The translations under genes were made by a program, and so were the position numbers. Positions 1 through 5,795 of a stretch of DNA of 11,303 nt are shown piece by piece. Location: NCBI GenBank assembly GCA_003219225.1, contig QHPZ01000147.1:1-11303 (forward strand). The letters run 5' to 3'. The notes beneath the pieces are model-generated. The model ran no database searches. It was not told the DNA's origin and worked only from the letters and a program-made list of their open reading frames with translations. Source of the stretch: Verrucomicrobiota bacterium. Lineage in GTDB: Bacteria > Verrucomicrobiota > Verrucomicrobiia > Chthoniobacterales > UBA10450. Positions within the stretch are counted from its first letter, which is position 1. Each line of letters begins with the position of its first letter.

Positions 1-1
1 C

Positions 2-475
2 GAGTTCTGGGGCAAAGTGCATTTCTGGCCGTCGCTCATTTGCATGAACGTGATTTTTTTACCGATGTTTTTGCAGGGTATGCTCGGGATGCATCGCCGC
101 TGGTACGACGGCGGCCAGGGATGGCAACTTTCCGGCGAACACATCTGGGGCCTGACCGGGTTCCAATGGAACACACCGATCTCGTGGGCGGCGTGGATCA
201 TGGGCCTGGCGCAAATTCCGTTCATCATCAATTTCTTCTGGAGCATCAAGCACGGCCGCAAAGTTGACGACAACCCGTGGCAGGCGACCACGCTCGAATG
301 GACTGCACCGAACCGTCCGCCGCACGGTAATTTCGTCACCACGCCGGTCGCATATCGCGGCCCCTACGAATACAGCCTCCCGGGGCGCGACAAAGATTTC
401 ACCATGCAAAACGAGCCGGTCGAACCGACCGAGCGCACCCGGAGGCGCGCGGTGGAGCAGCCGGTCCTCGTCTGA
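2..475 (+). CDS. ctaD: Cytochrome c oxidase subunit I, C-terminal part (5' end outside window)
   Basis: This is the catalytic subunit of an aa3-type heme-copper oxidase, which reduces O2 to water and pumps protons across the inner membrane. Only about the last 157 codons are present, and the frame is open from the first base of the window. The visible start reads GKVHFW, followed by a membrane segment and LGMHRRW, which matches the helix X-XI region of subunit I (family form: GKxHFW...LGMPRR). One more hydrophobic segment follows (SWAAWIMGLAQIPFIINFFW). The hydrophilic tail includes NPWQATTLEW and a PPHGNF motif, typical of the bacterial C-terminus. The heme and CuB ligands lie upstream, outside the window. 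The stop is 8 bases before the subunit III start, so the two are surely co-transcribed. The identification is firm, but whether the missing part is intact cannot be judged. Confidence 0.95.
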   Translation, partial: EFWGKVHFWPSLICMNVIFLPMFLQGMLGMHRRWYDGGQGWQLSGEHIWGLTGFQWNTPISWAAWIMGLAQIPFIINFFWSIKHGRKVDDNPWQATTLEWTAPNRPPHGNFVTTPVAYRGPYEYSLPGRDKDFTMQNEPVEPTERTRRRAVEQPVLV

Positions 476-483
476 CCTAACGA

Positions 484-957
484 ATGGAGATTCCTTACAC
501 GATTTCCACACGACCTGACACCGGTCTGTGGAACGCGAAGATTGGCATCTGGCTCTTTCTCGCCTCTGAGGTGATGCTGTTTGGCGGACTTTTCTCCGCC
601 TACGTCTTTTTGCGTCTCGACGCTGCACCGGGGATGTGGCCGCACGGCCTGCTCAACGTCCCCGTCGGTACGCTGAACACGGCCATTCTGATCTTGTCCT
701 CGGTCACGGTGGTGCTCGCCTGGGCGGCACTGAAGATGCGCCGGTATCGCGCTTACTGGTGGTACATGCTGGCGACCATCTCTTGCGGCGTAATTTTTTT
801 GACGGTCAAACTGGTTTATGAGTGGCCGCAGAAGTTCGAGCACTTCGGCGCTTACATTAAGCCAGAAGTGCTTGGGAAGTACGGAAAGGCTTGGAGCCAC
901 GCATCGAGATCACCGGACACCTGCACAATCGCGAAGCGCTCAACGATCCGAACGTGA
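484..957 (+). CDS. ctaE: Cytochrome c oxidase subunit III, N-terminal fragment (frame broken near 870-895)
   Basis: This is the integral membrane subunit III of the heme-copper oxidase, which stabilises subunit I. The frame begins MEIPYT and has three membrane helices at about residues 18-44, 62-84 and 91-112. The first contains the conserved acidic site in LASEVMLFGG. After about residue 130 the frame turns into serine- and arginine-rich sequence with no family resemblance and stops at 955-957. The rest of subunit III continues one frame back (-1), so a one-base loss, or an equivalent change, lies between about 861 and 895. The N-terminus lacks the first two helices of seven-helix subunit III, so the protein belongs to the five-helix type seen in caa3 and bo3 oxidases. 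No strong ribosome binding site precedes the ATG. The break could be a sequencing error, a real mutation or a tolerated gene split. Confidence 0.85.
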   Translation: MEIPYTISTRPDTGLWNAKIGIWLFLASEVMLFGGLFSAYVFLRLDAAPGMWPHGLLNVPVGTLNTAILILSSVTVVLAWAALKMRRYRAYWWYMLATISCGVIFLTVKLVYEWPQKFEHFGAYIKPEVLGKYGKAWSHASRSPDTCTIAKRSTIRT

Positions 958-1328
958 AGGAGTACGAGATGGGCCTGGACCCGGTCAACGCCGATCCGGA
1001 CAATCCGGCGAACGATCGGCCGCACTTTCTTTATGTCCCGCCCACCAACCATATCGGCAGGATCGAGAAAGAAGACGTCGAGCGCGCGACCATGTTTTTG
1101 CCGACGCACAACGCATATTTCGCCAGCTATTTTACCATCACCGGTCTGCACGGGCTGCACGTGCTCGGTGGCGTGCTCGTGTTCCTTTACATGTGGCTGC
1201 CGGTCAGCAAAAAAGTTTACCAACGCAACCCGGAACACCTGGCCAACCGCGTCGAGGTCTCCGGGCTCTTCTGGCATTTTGTCGATCTCATCTGGATTTT
1301 TGTTTTCCCGCTTTTTTATTTGCTCTGA
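891..1328 (+). CDS. ctaE: Cytochrome c oxidase subunit III, C-terminal fragment in the -1 frame
   Basis: This is the continuation of subunit III after the frame break. From 891 the frame reads a hydrophilic stretch of about 65 residues (from LEPRIEITGHLHNRE to GRIEKEDVER). Two helices with clear family signatures follow: FTITGLHGLHVLGG and FWHFVDLIWIFVFPLFY. These match the last two helices of five-helix subunit III. The frame is open from 861, and TTG at 891 is only a nominal start with no usable ribosome site. A better independent start is ATG at 969, which has AAGGAG six bases upstream; it would give a 119-residue polypeptide holding both helices. Codons between 891 and 969 have mostly G or C in third position, as in the flanking coding DNA, which favours one ancestral continuous gene. 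Subunit IV starts 3 bases after the stop. Confidence 0.82.
   Translation: MEPRIEITGHLHNREALNDPNVKEYEMGLDPVNADPDNPANDRPHFLYVPPTNHIGRIEKEDVERATMFLPTHNAYFASYFTITGLHGLHVLGGVLVFLYMWLPVSKKVYQRNPEHLANRVEVSGLFWHFVDLIWIFVFPLFYLL
957..962 (+). promoter_or_regulatory. Shine-Dalgarno-like AAGGAG inside the broken subunit III gene
   Basis: AAGGAG overlaps the last base of the premature stop (TGA 955-957) and lies six bases before ATG 969, which is in the frame of the C-terminal half. This is the layout of a stop-restart site. It could let ribosomes that finish the N-terminal fragment reinitiate and make the C-terminal two-helix part. The motif could also simply be the codons for KE in the ancestral gene. 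Confidence 0.4.
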
Positions 1329-1331
1329 GCC

Positions 1332-1718
1332 ATGAACAATCCGCCCGATATCGCGCAAGATCCCGCCGAGCACGAGGAATACGCGCACGGCGTCCACCAA
1401 CACGTCATGCGCTATTTGATGGTTGGCGGATTGCTCCTGTTTTTCACACTTCTCACAGTCGCCCTCTCATACGTCGATTTTGGTGGCTTTTTTTCCTGGC
1501 TCTTTCACATGAATATTTCGCCGGAAGGCGGCCGAAAGTTGAACATCGTGGTCGCGATTTTGGTCGCAACTTTTAAAGCCTCACTCGTTGCGTTGATCTT
1601 TATGCACCTCGCGGCCGAGAAACGACTCATCTATCGGGTGCTCATTTTCACCGGCTTTTTCGTGCTCGGACTTTTCTGGCTCACTTATCTCGCGTGGTAC
1701 AATCCGATCGTTCGTTAG
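1332..1718 (+). CDS. ctaF: Cytochrome c oxidase subunit IV (prokaryotic COX4 type)
   Basis: This is the small accessory membrane subunit of a bacterial cytochrome c oxidase, of the CtaF/CyoD/COX4_pro kind. It has 128 residues, close to the usual 95-130. A soluble acidic and histidine-rich N-terminus (about residues 1-25) is followed by three membrane helices at about 27-48, 72-94 and 101-123. The second helix contains FKASLVALIFMHL, the best-conserved family signature, and the third ends in LTYLAWYNP. The ATG is 3 bases after the subunit III stop, and the gene is followed within 4 bases by the next small gene, so it sits inside one transcript. No strong ribosome binding site is visible, and coupling to upstream translation is likely. 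The subunit is thought to help assembly or CuB stability, but its exact role is not settled. Confidence 0.88.
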   Translation: MNNPPDIAQDPAEHEEYAHGVHQHVMRYLMVGGLLLFFTLLTVALSYVDFGGFFSWLFHMNISPEGGRKLNIVVAILVATFKASLVALIFMHLAAEKRLIYRVLIFTGFFVLGLFWLTYLAWYNPIVR

Positions 1719-1722
1719 GCAA

Positions 1723-1932
1723 ATGTCGCTCAAAGCTTTTCATTTTGTTTTTATCTTTACCTCGATCGTGCTCGCGCTCGGGCTTGGCTGTTGGTGCATC
1801 TGGGTGGACCTGGTGGAAGGTGCGCCGATTTATCTGGCCGGTGCGATTGCCTCGTTCGCCAGCGCCATTGGCTTGTTCATCTACGGGATTTGGTTTTACC
1901 GGAAGATGAAACGGCTCCGCATCATCACATGA
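1723..1932 (+). CDS. Small two-helix membrane protein of the oxidase operon, function unknown
   Basis: This 69-residue protein starts MSLKAFHFVF and has two predicted membrane segments, about residues 5-27 and 36-59. They are joined by a short loop (DLVEGAPIY), and a basic tail follows (FYRKMKRLRIIT). By the positive-inside rule the tail should be cytoplasmic. No cysteine pair, histidine cluster or cofactor motif is present. The gene lies 4 bases after subunit IV and its stop overlaps the next start as ATGA, so it is translated as part of the oxidase operon. I recall similar short MSLKAFH-type proteins near oxidase genes in other environmental bacteria but cannot name a family. A role as an accessory subunit or assembly factor is inferred from position only. 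Confidence 0.72.
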   Translation: MSLKAFHFVFIFTSIVLALGLGCWCIWVDLVEGAPIYLAGAIASFASAIGLFIYGIWFYRKMKRLRIIT

Positions 1933-2186
1933 AAAAGTGGTTGTCGATCTTAGCATTAACAATGCTGCTGGCCGCGCAGCAGGCGAGCGCTTGTCCGTTT
2001 TGTTACGGCGCGAAAGACGGCAAATCGACCCAGCACATGGCGGTCGCGATTTGGTTTTTGTTCGGCGCCGTGCTCTCGGTCATCGGCGGGATCGGTGCGT
2101 TCACTGTCAGCATTTGGCGTCACGGCCGGATGCCGCTCGAGCCGCACCAGGAACTGAGCGAGGAAGACCTCGAGCAATATGAGTAG
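1929..2186 (+). CDS. Small exported CPFC-motif membrane protein in the oxidase operon
   Basis: This 85-residue protein is of unknown function. Residues 1-21 form a clear Sec signal (MKKW, a hydrophobic core, then QQASA). Cleavage after ASA would leave a mature N-terminus beginning directly with CPFC. ASAC also resembles a weak lipobox, so lipidation is possible, though leucine is absent at -3. A periplasmic stretch (YGAKDGKSTQH) is followed by one membrane helix at about 38-60 and an acidic cytoplasmic tail ending SEEDLEQYE. The CxxC pair at the mature N-terminus could bind copper or act as a thiol. Lying just before the CuA subunit gene and in the same operon as a SCO chaperone, it may be an assembly factor; that is inference. 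The start ATG overlaps the preceding stop (ATGA). An upstream in-frame GTG at 1791 was not used because it would run through most of the previous gene. Confidence 0.75.
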   Translation: MKKWLSILALTMLLAAQQASACPFCYGAKDGKSTQHMAVAIWFLFGAVLSVIGGIGAFTVSIWRHGRMPLEPHQELSEEDLEQYE

Positions 2187-3075
2187 CCTGGCGCTGATCA
2201 ACGAATTCCTCGGGCAGCCGCCGAACGCTTCCGAGCACGGCTACCAAATCGATCACATCCTCGAGTTCTCGCACTGGTTCATGGGCGCGCTTTTTATCGG
2301 GTGGTCGGCGTTTTTTTTATTCGTTCTGATCTGGTTTCGCCAGGGCCGCCATCCCCGCGCCGATTATCACGGCGTGCGCAGCGGCATCTCGACTCACCTG
2401 GAGTTTTCGGTCGTTCTGATCGAAGCGGTCCTGCTGCTCGGGTTTGCCATTCCGCTCTGGGCAAAACGAGTGAACGAATTTCCATCCAGCAAAGACGCGA
2501 TTCTCGTTCACGTTGTCGGCCAGCAGTTCAACTGGAATTTTCATCTGCCCGGCCCGGACGGTCAGTTTTGCCGGCGCGACGTTTCATTGGTCACCAACAA
2601 CAATCCGTTAGGCCTTGATCCCAATGATCCGGCCGGCAAAGACGACATCGTCACGACCGGCGAGCTGCACGTGCCAGTGGACCGGCCGGTCATCATCGAG
2701 CTTTCATCCAAGGACGTGATTCATAACTTCGATCTTCCACACATGCGCATTGCGGGCGATGCGATCCCGGGCTCGCTCATTCCGATGTGGTTTAAACCGC
2801 TCAAGACTGGAACATACGAAGTCGTATGCGGTCAGCTGTGCGGCCTCGGCCATTACGGGATGAAGGGAACAGTGGTTGTGGACACACCGGCCGATTATCA
2901 AACGTGGTTGAAGGAACGCGCCGAACTCGCGGGTCAGCAAAACGCACCGCCGCCGACGGAGCGCCCGCCGGGCGAACCGCCGCCGGGGCCGACTCCCGGT
3001 ACCATCCCACCGCCCGGCGCGCCGAAGACGGCAAACCCAACTGCGCCCGTGCCGAGTCCGAGTCCCGGCGCTTAG
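2179..3075 (+). CDS. ctaC: Cytochrome c oxidase subunit II with CuA site and proline-rich tail
   Basis: Subunit II accepts electrons from cytochrome c at its binuclear CuA centre and passes them to heme a. Two membrane helices (about residues 31-53 and 73-95) are followed by a periplasmic cupredoxin domain. CuA ligands are visible: H182 in VIHNFDLP, C217 and C221 in CGQLCGLGHYGM, H225 and M228. The usual glutamate between the cysteines is Q219; that residue coordinates through its backbone carbonyl, so the site should still form. An aromatic patch (QQFNWNF, 115-121) matches the electron-entry region. There is no signal peptide and no fused cytochrome c domain, so this is not a classic caa3 subunit II. 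The last roughly 45 residues are a proline-rich, low-complexity tail. The start overlaps the preceding gene by 8 bases. The gene's place after subunits I, III and IV is unusual. Confidence 0.95.
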   Translation: MSSLALINEFLGQPPNASEHGYQIDHILEFSHWFMGALFIGWSAFFLFVLIWFRQGRHPRADYHGVRSGISTHLEFSVVLIEAVLLLGFAIPLWAKRVNEFPSSKDAILVHVVGQQFNWNFHLPGPDGQFCRRDVSLVTNNNPLGLDPNDPAGKDDIVTTGELHVPVDRPVIIELSSKDVIHNFDLPHMRIAGDAIPGSLIPMWFKPLKTGTYEVVCGQLCGLGHYGMKGTVVVDTPADYQTWLKERAELAGQQNAPPPTERPPGEPPPGPTPGTIPPPGAPKTANPTAPVPSPSPGA

Positions 3076-3085
3076 CGCGCCTGTG

Positions 3086-3110
3086 CTGTAGCGGCGGTCT
3101 ATGACCGTCG
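3086..3110 (+). repeat. CTGTAG-headed hairpin spanning the ctaA start codon
   Basis: CTGTAG (3086-3091) is followed by an 8-base arm (3092-3099, CGGCGGTC), a 3-base loop (TAT) and a complementary arm (3103-3110, GACCGTCG). All eight positions pair, one of them as G-U. The annotated ctaA ATG (3101-3103) sits in the loop and the first base of the second arm. The same CTGTAG-8-3-8 layout recurs at 5790-5814 and, with one extra base, at 7416-7441. This indicates a dispersed REP-like element rather than a gene-specific structure. Confidence 0.65.
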
Positions 3111-4243
3111 CATATAGTTCTTCCGCGGGTTATCCTCACGCCGTGGAGACTGCGATTTCGAAACGTGCCGACCCCGAAAGCATTCGGGGCCACTACAGCA
3201 AATGGCTGAACCGCTTCGCGTGGTTCACCGCGTTCGCGACGTTGTTGCTCATCTGCAGCGGCGGAATGGTCACGAGCAAGAACGTCGGACTCGCCGTGCC
3301 CGATTGGCCGACCAGCTTCGGCTATAACATGTTTCTCTTCCCAGTCTCGAAATGGATCGGCGGAGTTTTTTTCGAGCACACACACCGGCTCATTGCCTCA
3401 ACCGTTGGTTTACTCACCATCATTCTCGCGCTCTGGATTTGGCGCGCGGAACATCGACAATCACTGCGCAACCTCGCGCTGATCGCGGTCGCCGGCGTTA
3501 TTCTTCAGGGCATACTCGGCGGTCTGCGCGTCACGACCTTGAAAGATCAGATCGGAATCTTTCACGCTTGCCTCGCGCAGGCGTTTCTCGGTCTGATTGT
3601 AATAATTGCGCTACTGACTACGCGCTATTGGCAAACGCTTCCCCAAGGCTTGACTGCTTTAAGCAGTCAAGTTTTTCAGCGGCTCTTGCCGATTAAAGTC
3701 GTCGCGGTTGGGACGACGATTGCGATTTATTTTCAGCTCGCCCTCGGCGCGACGATGCGCCACCAGCATCGCGATCTGGCTATTCTCGATTTTCCAACTG
3801 CCAACGGCGCCTGGATTCCAGATACGAGCGCGCAAGCGCTTGCCAAGATCAATGCGTCGCGCGACATGCACGGATTTTCCGACGTGAGCGCGTTTCAGAT
3901 TTGGCTGCAAATGGCGCACCGTTTTGTGGCGCTGCTGATTGCGATCGGCGTGATTGCGTTCGCGCTGCGGGTCTGGCGAGACGCACGCGAAAGCGCCGTG
4001 CTCAAGCGATTGTCGATCTTGTGGGTCGGATTCCTTTTCGTCCAACTGACGCTGGGGGCGTGGACCATTTGGAGCAATAAAGCCGCCGATGTCGCGACGG
4101 CGCACGTCGCCGTCGGAGCGGTGATGCTCTCGTTTGGCGTGAGTATCTGGGCGATCTGCCAGCGACTGCAACCGAAGTGGCACGCGCTTCCAGCGCGTGA
4201 AGATTTACAGAACACGGACAGGATGCCCGTGCCACAACAGTGA
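3101..4243 (+). CDS. ctaA: Heme A synthase (COX15/CtaA)
   Basis: CtaA oxidises the C8 methyl group of heme O to a formyl group, giving heme A for the oxidase encoded upstream. The 380-residue protein has about eight membrane helices in two four-helix halves. Heme-ligand histidines stand at the expected places: H93/H95 in FEHTHRL, H155 in IFHACLAQ, H273 in MAHRF and H335 in TAHVAVGA. The first periplasmic region GGMVTSKNVGLAVPDWPTSF is a strong family signature. Start choice is uncertain: ATG 3101 lies inside a repeat hairpin and has no good ribosome site, while GTG 3143 would remove the repeat-derived N-terminus. Three further palindromes are translated within the gene: residues 24-30, residues 183-191 in an inter-helix loop, and the C-terminal tail from about 359. 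The stop overlaps the ctaB start (GTGA). The identification is firm. Confidence 0.94.
   Translation: MTVAYSSSAGYPHAVETAISKRADPESIRGHYSKWLNRFAWFTAFATLLLICSGGMVTSKNVGLAVPDWPTSFGYNMFLFPVSKWIGGVFFEHTHRLIASTVGLLTIILALWIWRAEHRQSLRNLALIAVAGVILQGILGGLRVTTLKDQIGIFHACLAQAFLGLIVIIALLTTRYWQTLPQGLTALSSQVFQRLLPIKVVAVGTTIAIYFQLALGATMRHQHRDLAILDFPTANGAWIPDTSAQALAKINASRDMHGFSDVSAFQIWLQMAHRFVALLIAIGVIAFALRVWRDARESAVLKRLSILWVGFLFVQLTLGAWTIWSNKAADVATAHVAVGAVMLSFGVSIWAICQRLQPKWHALPAREDLQNTDRMPVPQQ
3172..3189 (+). repeat. Perfect 7-bp hairpin in the N-terminal coding region of ctaA
   Basis: The arms CCCCGAA (3172-3178) and TTCGGGG (3183-3189) are perfectly complementary around the 4-base loop AGCA. The hairpin is translated as part of DPESIRG, just before the conserved first helix of CtaA, in a part of the protein that is normally variable. 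It may be another small dispersed palindrome, but at this length it could be chance. Confidence 0.4.
3645..3676 (+). repeat. Terminator-like hairpin plus T5 inside ctaA
   Basis: The arm CTTGACTGCT (3649-3658), the loop TTA and the arm AGCAGTCAAG (3662-3671) form a perfect 10-bp stem. It is followed directly by TTTTT (3672-3676) and preceded by AAGG. This has the shape of an intrinsic terminator on the plus strand, yet it is translated as residues 183-191 (GLTALSSQV) in the hydrophilic loop between the two halves of CtaA. It may cause premature termination, be covered by translating ribosomes, or be an inserted palindrome tolerated in a loop. Confidence 0.6.
4177..4235 (+). repeat. 59-bp double-hairpin element at the ctaA/ctaB junction
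   Basis: The element is bounded by 7-bp inverted ends GTGGCAC (4177-4183) and GTGCCAC (4229-4235). Inside are two hairpins: CACGCGCT-TCC-AGCGCGTG (4181-4199) and CACGG-A-CA/TG-C-CCGTG (4213-4231, one mismatch, loop GGA). It encodes the last 20 or so residues of CtaA (WHALPARED...DRMPVPQ) and ends 4 bases before the GTG start of ctaB. The reverse complement carries a GCACGGGCATCCTGTCCGTG core. From memory, this kind of core occurs many times in Verrucomicrobial genomes; that could not be checked here. Confidence 0.65.
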
Positions 4244-5139
4244 AAACAGCTGCAATCGAAAGCGAAAATGCCTCATATCCGCGCAGTCGTGTGCTCTCCG
4301 ATCTCGCTGAACTGGTCAAAGCGCGGCTCACGTTGCTGGTGCTGCTGACGACCGCAGTTGGCTTTTATCTCGGGGCGCCGAGACCAATTGATTATCGCGC
4401 GCTTTTTCACGTCGTCTTCGGGACGGCTGCCGCCGCGGCGGGGGCAGCGGCGATGAACCAATGGTGGGAACGCAGCGTCGATGCCCGCATGCGTCGAACG
4501 CGAACACGCCCCGTGCCAGCGGGACGAATGCGGTCGCGCAACGCGCTGATGCTCGGAACGATATTGTCAATCTTCGGTGTCATTTATCTCGCCTGGTTTT
4601 GCCATCCGCTGAGCGCGGTGCTCGCGGCACTCACCATCGTCATCTATATTTTTGCTTACACGCCGGTGAAACGAATCAGCACCGGCAACACCGCGCTTGG
4701 CGCGGTGCCGGGCGCGATCCCGCCGCTGATCGGGTGGGCCGCAGCGCGTGGCACACTTGGCGTCGGCGCGTGGAGCCTGTTTGCGATCGTGTTCCTGTGG
4801 CAACTGCCGCATTTTTTCGCGATCGCCTGGATGTATCGGGACGACTACGTCCAGGCCGGCTTCCGCATGATATCGAGCAACGACCGCGGTGGTGAACGCA
4901 GCGCCAGCCAAAGTGTCTTTTTTTGTATCCTGCTTTTGGTGGTTGCCGGGCTGCCGGCGTTTGTGGAAGTGACGACAGCGATTTATCTCCCGATTGAGCT
5001 TGCGTTGAGCGGCGCCTTCATCGCTGTGGCGATGCGTTTTCTGCGTACGCGCACGCCGACCGATGCGCGCCGGCTTTTCCTCATCTCGATCATTTATCTG
5101 CCGCTGCTGCTCGGCGCTTTGGTCCTGACGAAAGTATGA
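4240..5139 (+). CDS. ctaB: Protoheme IX farnesyltransferase (heme O synthase)
   Basis: CtaB is a UbiA-family prenyltransferase that transfers a farnesyl group to heme B, making heme O, the substrate of CtaA. The 299-residue protein has multiple membrane helices. The first prenyl-diphosphate motif reads NQWWERSVDARMRRTRTRP, with N73, E77 and D81 in the N-x3-D/E-x3-D positions. YTPVKR (140-145) and GAVPGAIPPLIGWAA (154-168) are family signatures. WQLPHFFAIAWMYRDDY (187-203) contains the second acidic motif. The start is GTG at 4240, overlapping the ctaA stop, with the double-hairpin element immediately upstream; no clear ribosome site is seen, so translation is probably coupled. The stop overlaps the next ATG by four bases. 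Length and motifs are complete, so the enzyme should be active. Confidence 0.95.
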   Translation: MKTAAIESENASYPRSRVLSDLAELVKARLTLLVLLTTAVGFYLGAPRPIDYRALFHVVFGTAAAAAGAAAMNQWWERSVDARMRRTRTRPVPAGRMRSRNALMLGTILSIFGVIYLAWFCHPLSAVLAALTIVIYIFAYTPVKRISTGNTALGAVPGAIPPLIGWAAARGTLGVGAWSLFAIVFLWQLPHFFAIAWMYRDDYVQAGFRMISSNDRGGERSASQSVFFCILLLVVAGLPAFVEVTTAIYLPIELALSGAFIAVAMRFLRTRTPTDARRLFLISIIYLPLLLGALVLTKV

Positions 5140-5795
5140 TCGGGGAATCACTGGCCGCAGAGCGTGCTTCCTTTCGAAGCACCACTGGATGGAAGTTGAC
5201 ATTGCTCGCCATTCCGGTGGTGACTCTGGTGGGTCTGCTGTGGCTGCAGCGTGTCGAAGTGAACGCGCTGCGGCAGCGAACCGTTTCCAAATACGGCACG
5301 GTGCCGATATTCCAACTGACGAATCAAAATGGGCAGCCGTTTGGCTCGACGCAATTGCGCGGCAAAGTCTGGATCGCGGATTTCATTTACACGACTTGCC
5401 CGGGGCCGTGTCCGATGATCAGCAGCCGGATGAGCGAATTGCAGAAGCCGCTCGAAAAAACCGACGTGCATCTTGTCTCGTTTACGGTCGACCCGGCGAA
5501 AGACACGCCGGAAGTGTTGCGCGGCTACGCCGAGAAATTGCACGCGCAGCATGGACGCTGGGATTTTCTCACCGGTCCGCAACCGATCATTTACGAATTG
5601 TCGCGCAACGGTTTTAAGCTGGCTGTCTCCGACGGGACCGGTGACGCGGGCATTCCGGTCCACAGCACGCGCATGATTTTGGTAGATCGACATGGTGACA
5701 TCCGCGGCTACTACGATGCGGCCGAGCCGGACGCGATCACGAAATTGATTGCTGACACGACGCACTTGCTGCGGGAGCAACCGAAGCAGCTGTAG
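5136..5795 (+). CDS. SCO1/SenC-type copper chaperone for the CuA site
   Basis: SCO proteins deliver copper to, or reduce the cysteines of, the CuA centre of subunit II. The protein has 219 residues. An N-terminal membrane anchor at about residues 19-38 is followed by a thioredoxin-like domain outside the membrane. The copper ligands are present: C88 and C92 in TTCPGPCPM, and H176 in PVHSTRMILVD. SFTVDPAKDTPEVL (115-128) is a second family signature. The gene overlaps ctaB by 4 bases and closes the oxidase operon. Its stop codon TAG is part of CTGTAG, the head of a repeat element that fills the gap to the convergent rfbA, so the original C-terminus may have ended differently. Identification is firm; copper chaperoning rather than redox signalling is supported by the operon context. 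Confidence 0.93.
   Translation: MIGESLAAERASFRSTTGWKLTLLAIPVVTLVGLLWLQRVEVNALRQRTVSKYGTVPIFQLTNQNGQPFGSTQLRGKVWIADFIYTTCPGPCPMISSRMSELQKPLEKTDVHLVSFTVDPAKDTPEVLRGYAEKLHAQHGRWDFLTGPQPIIYELSRNGFKLAVSDGTGDAGIPVHSTRMILVDRHGDIRGYYDAAEPDAITKLIADTTHLLREQPKQL

Noticed and set aside
885..888. A-AAG as a programmed -1 slippage site in subunit III
   Set aside because: A lone A AAG is weak. No full slippery heptamer and no convincing downstream hairpin was seen, so an error, a mutation or restart at 969 explains the frame break better.
1791..1928. Longer start (GTG 1791) for the CPFC protein
   Set aside because: It would overlap most of the upstream two-helix gene and place an Arg/His-rich stretch before a well-formed signal peptide; ATG 1929 with the ATGA overlap is better.
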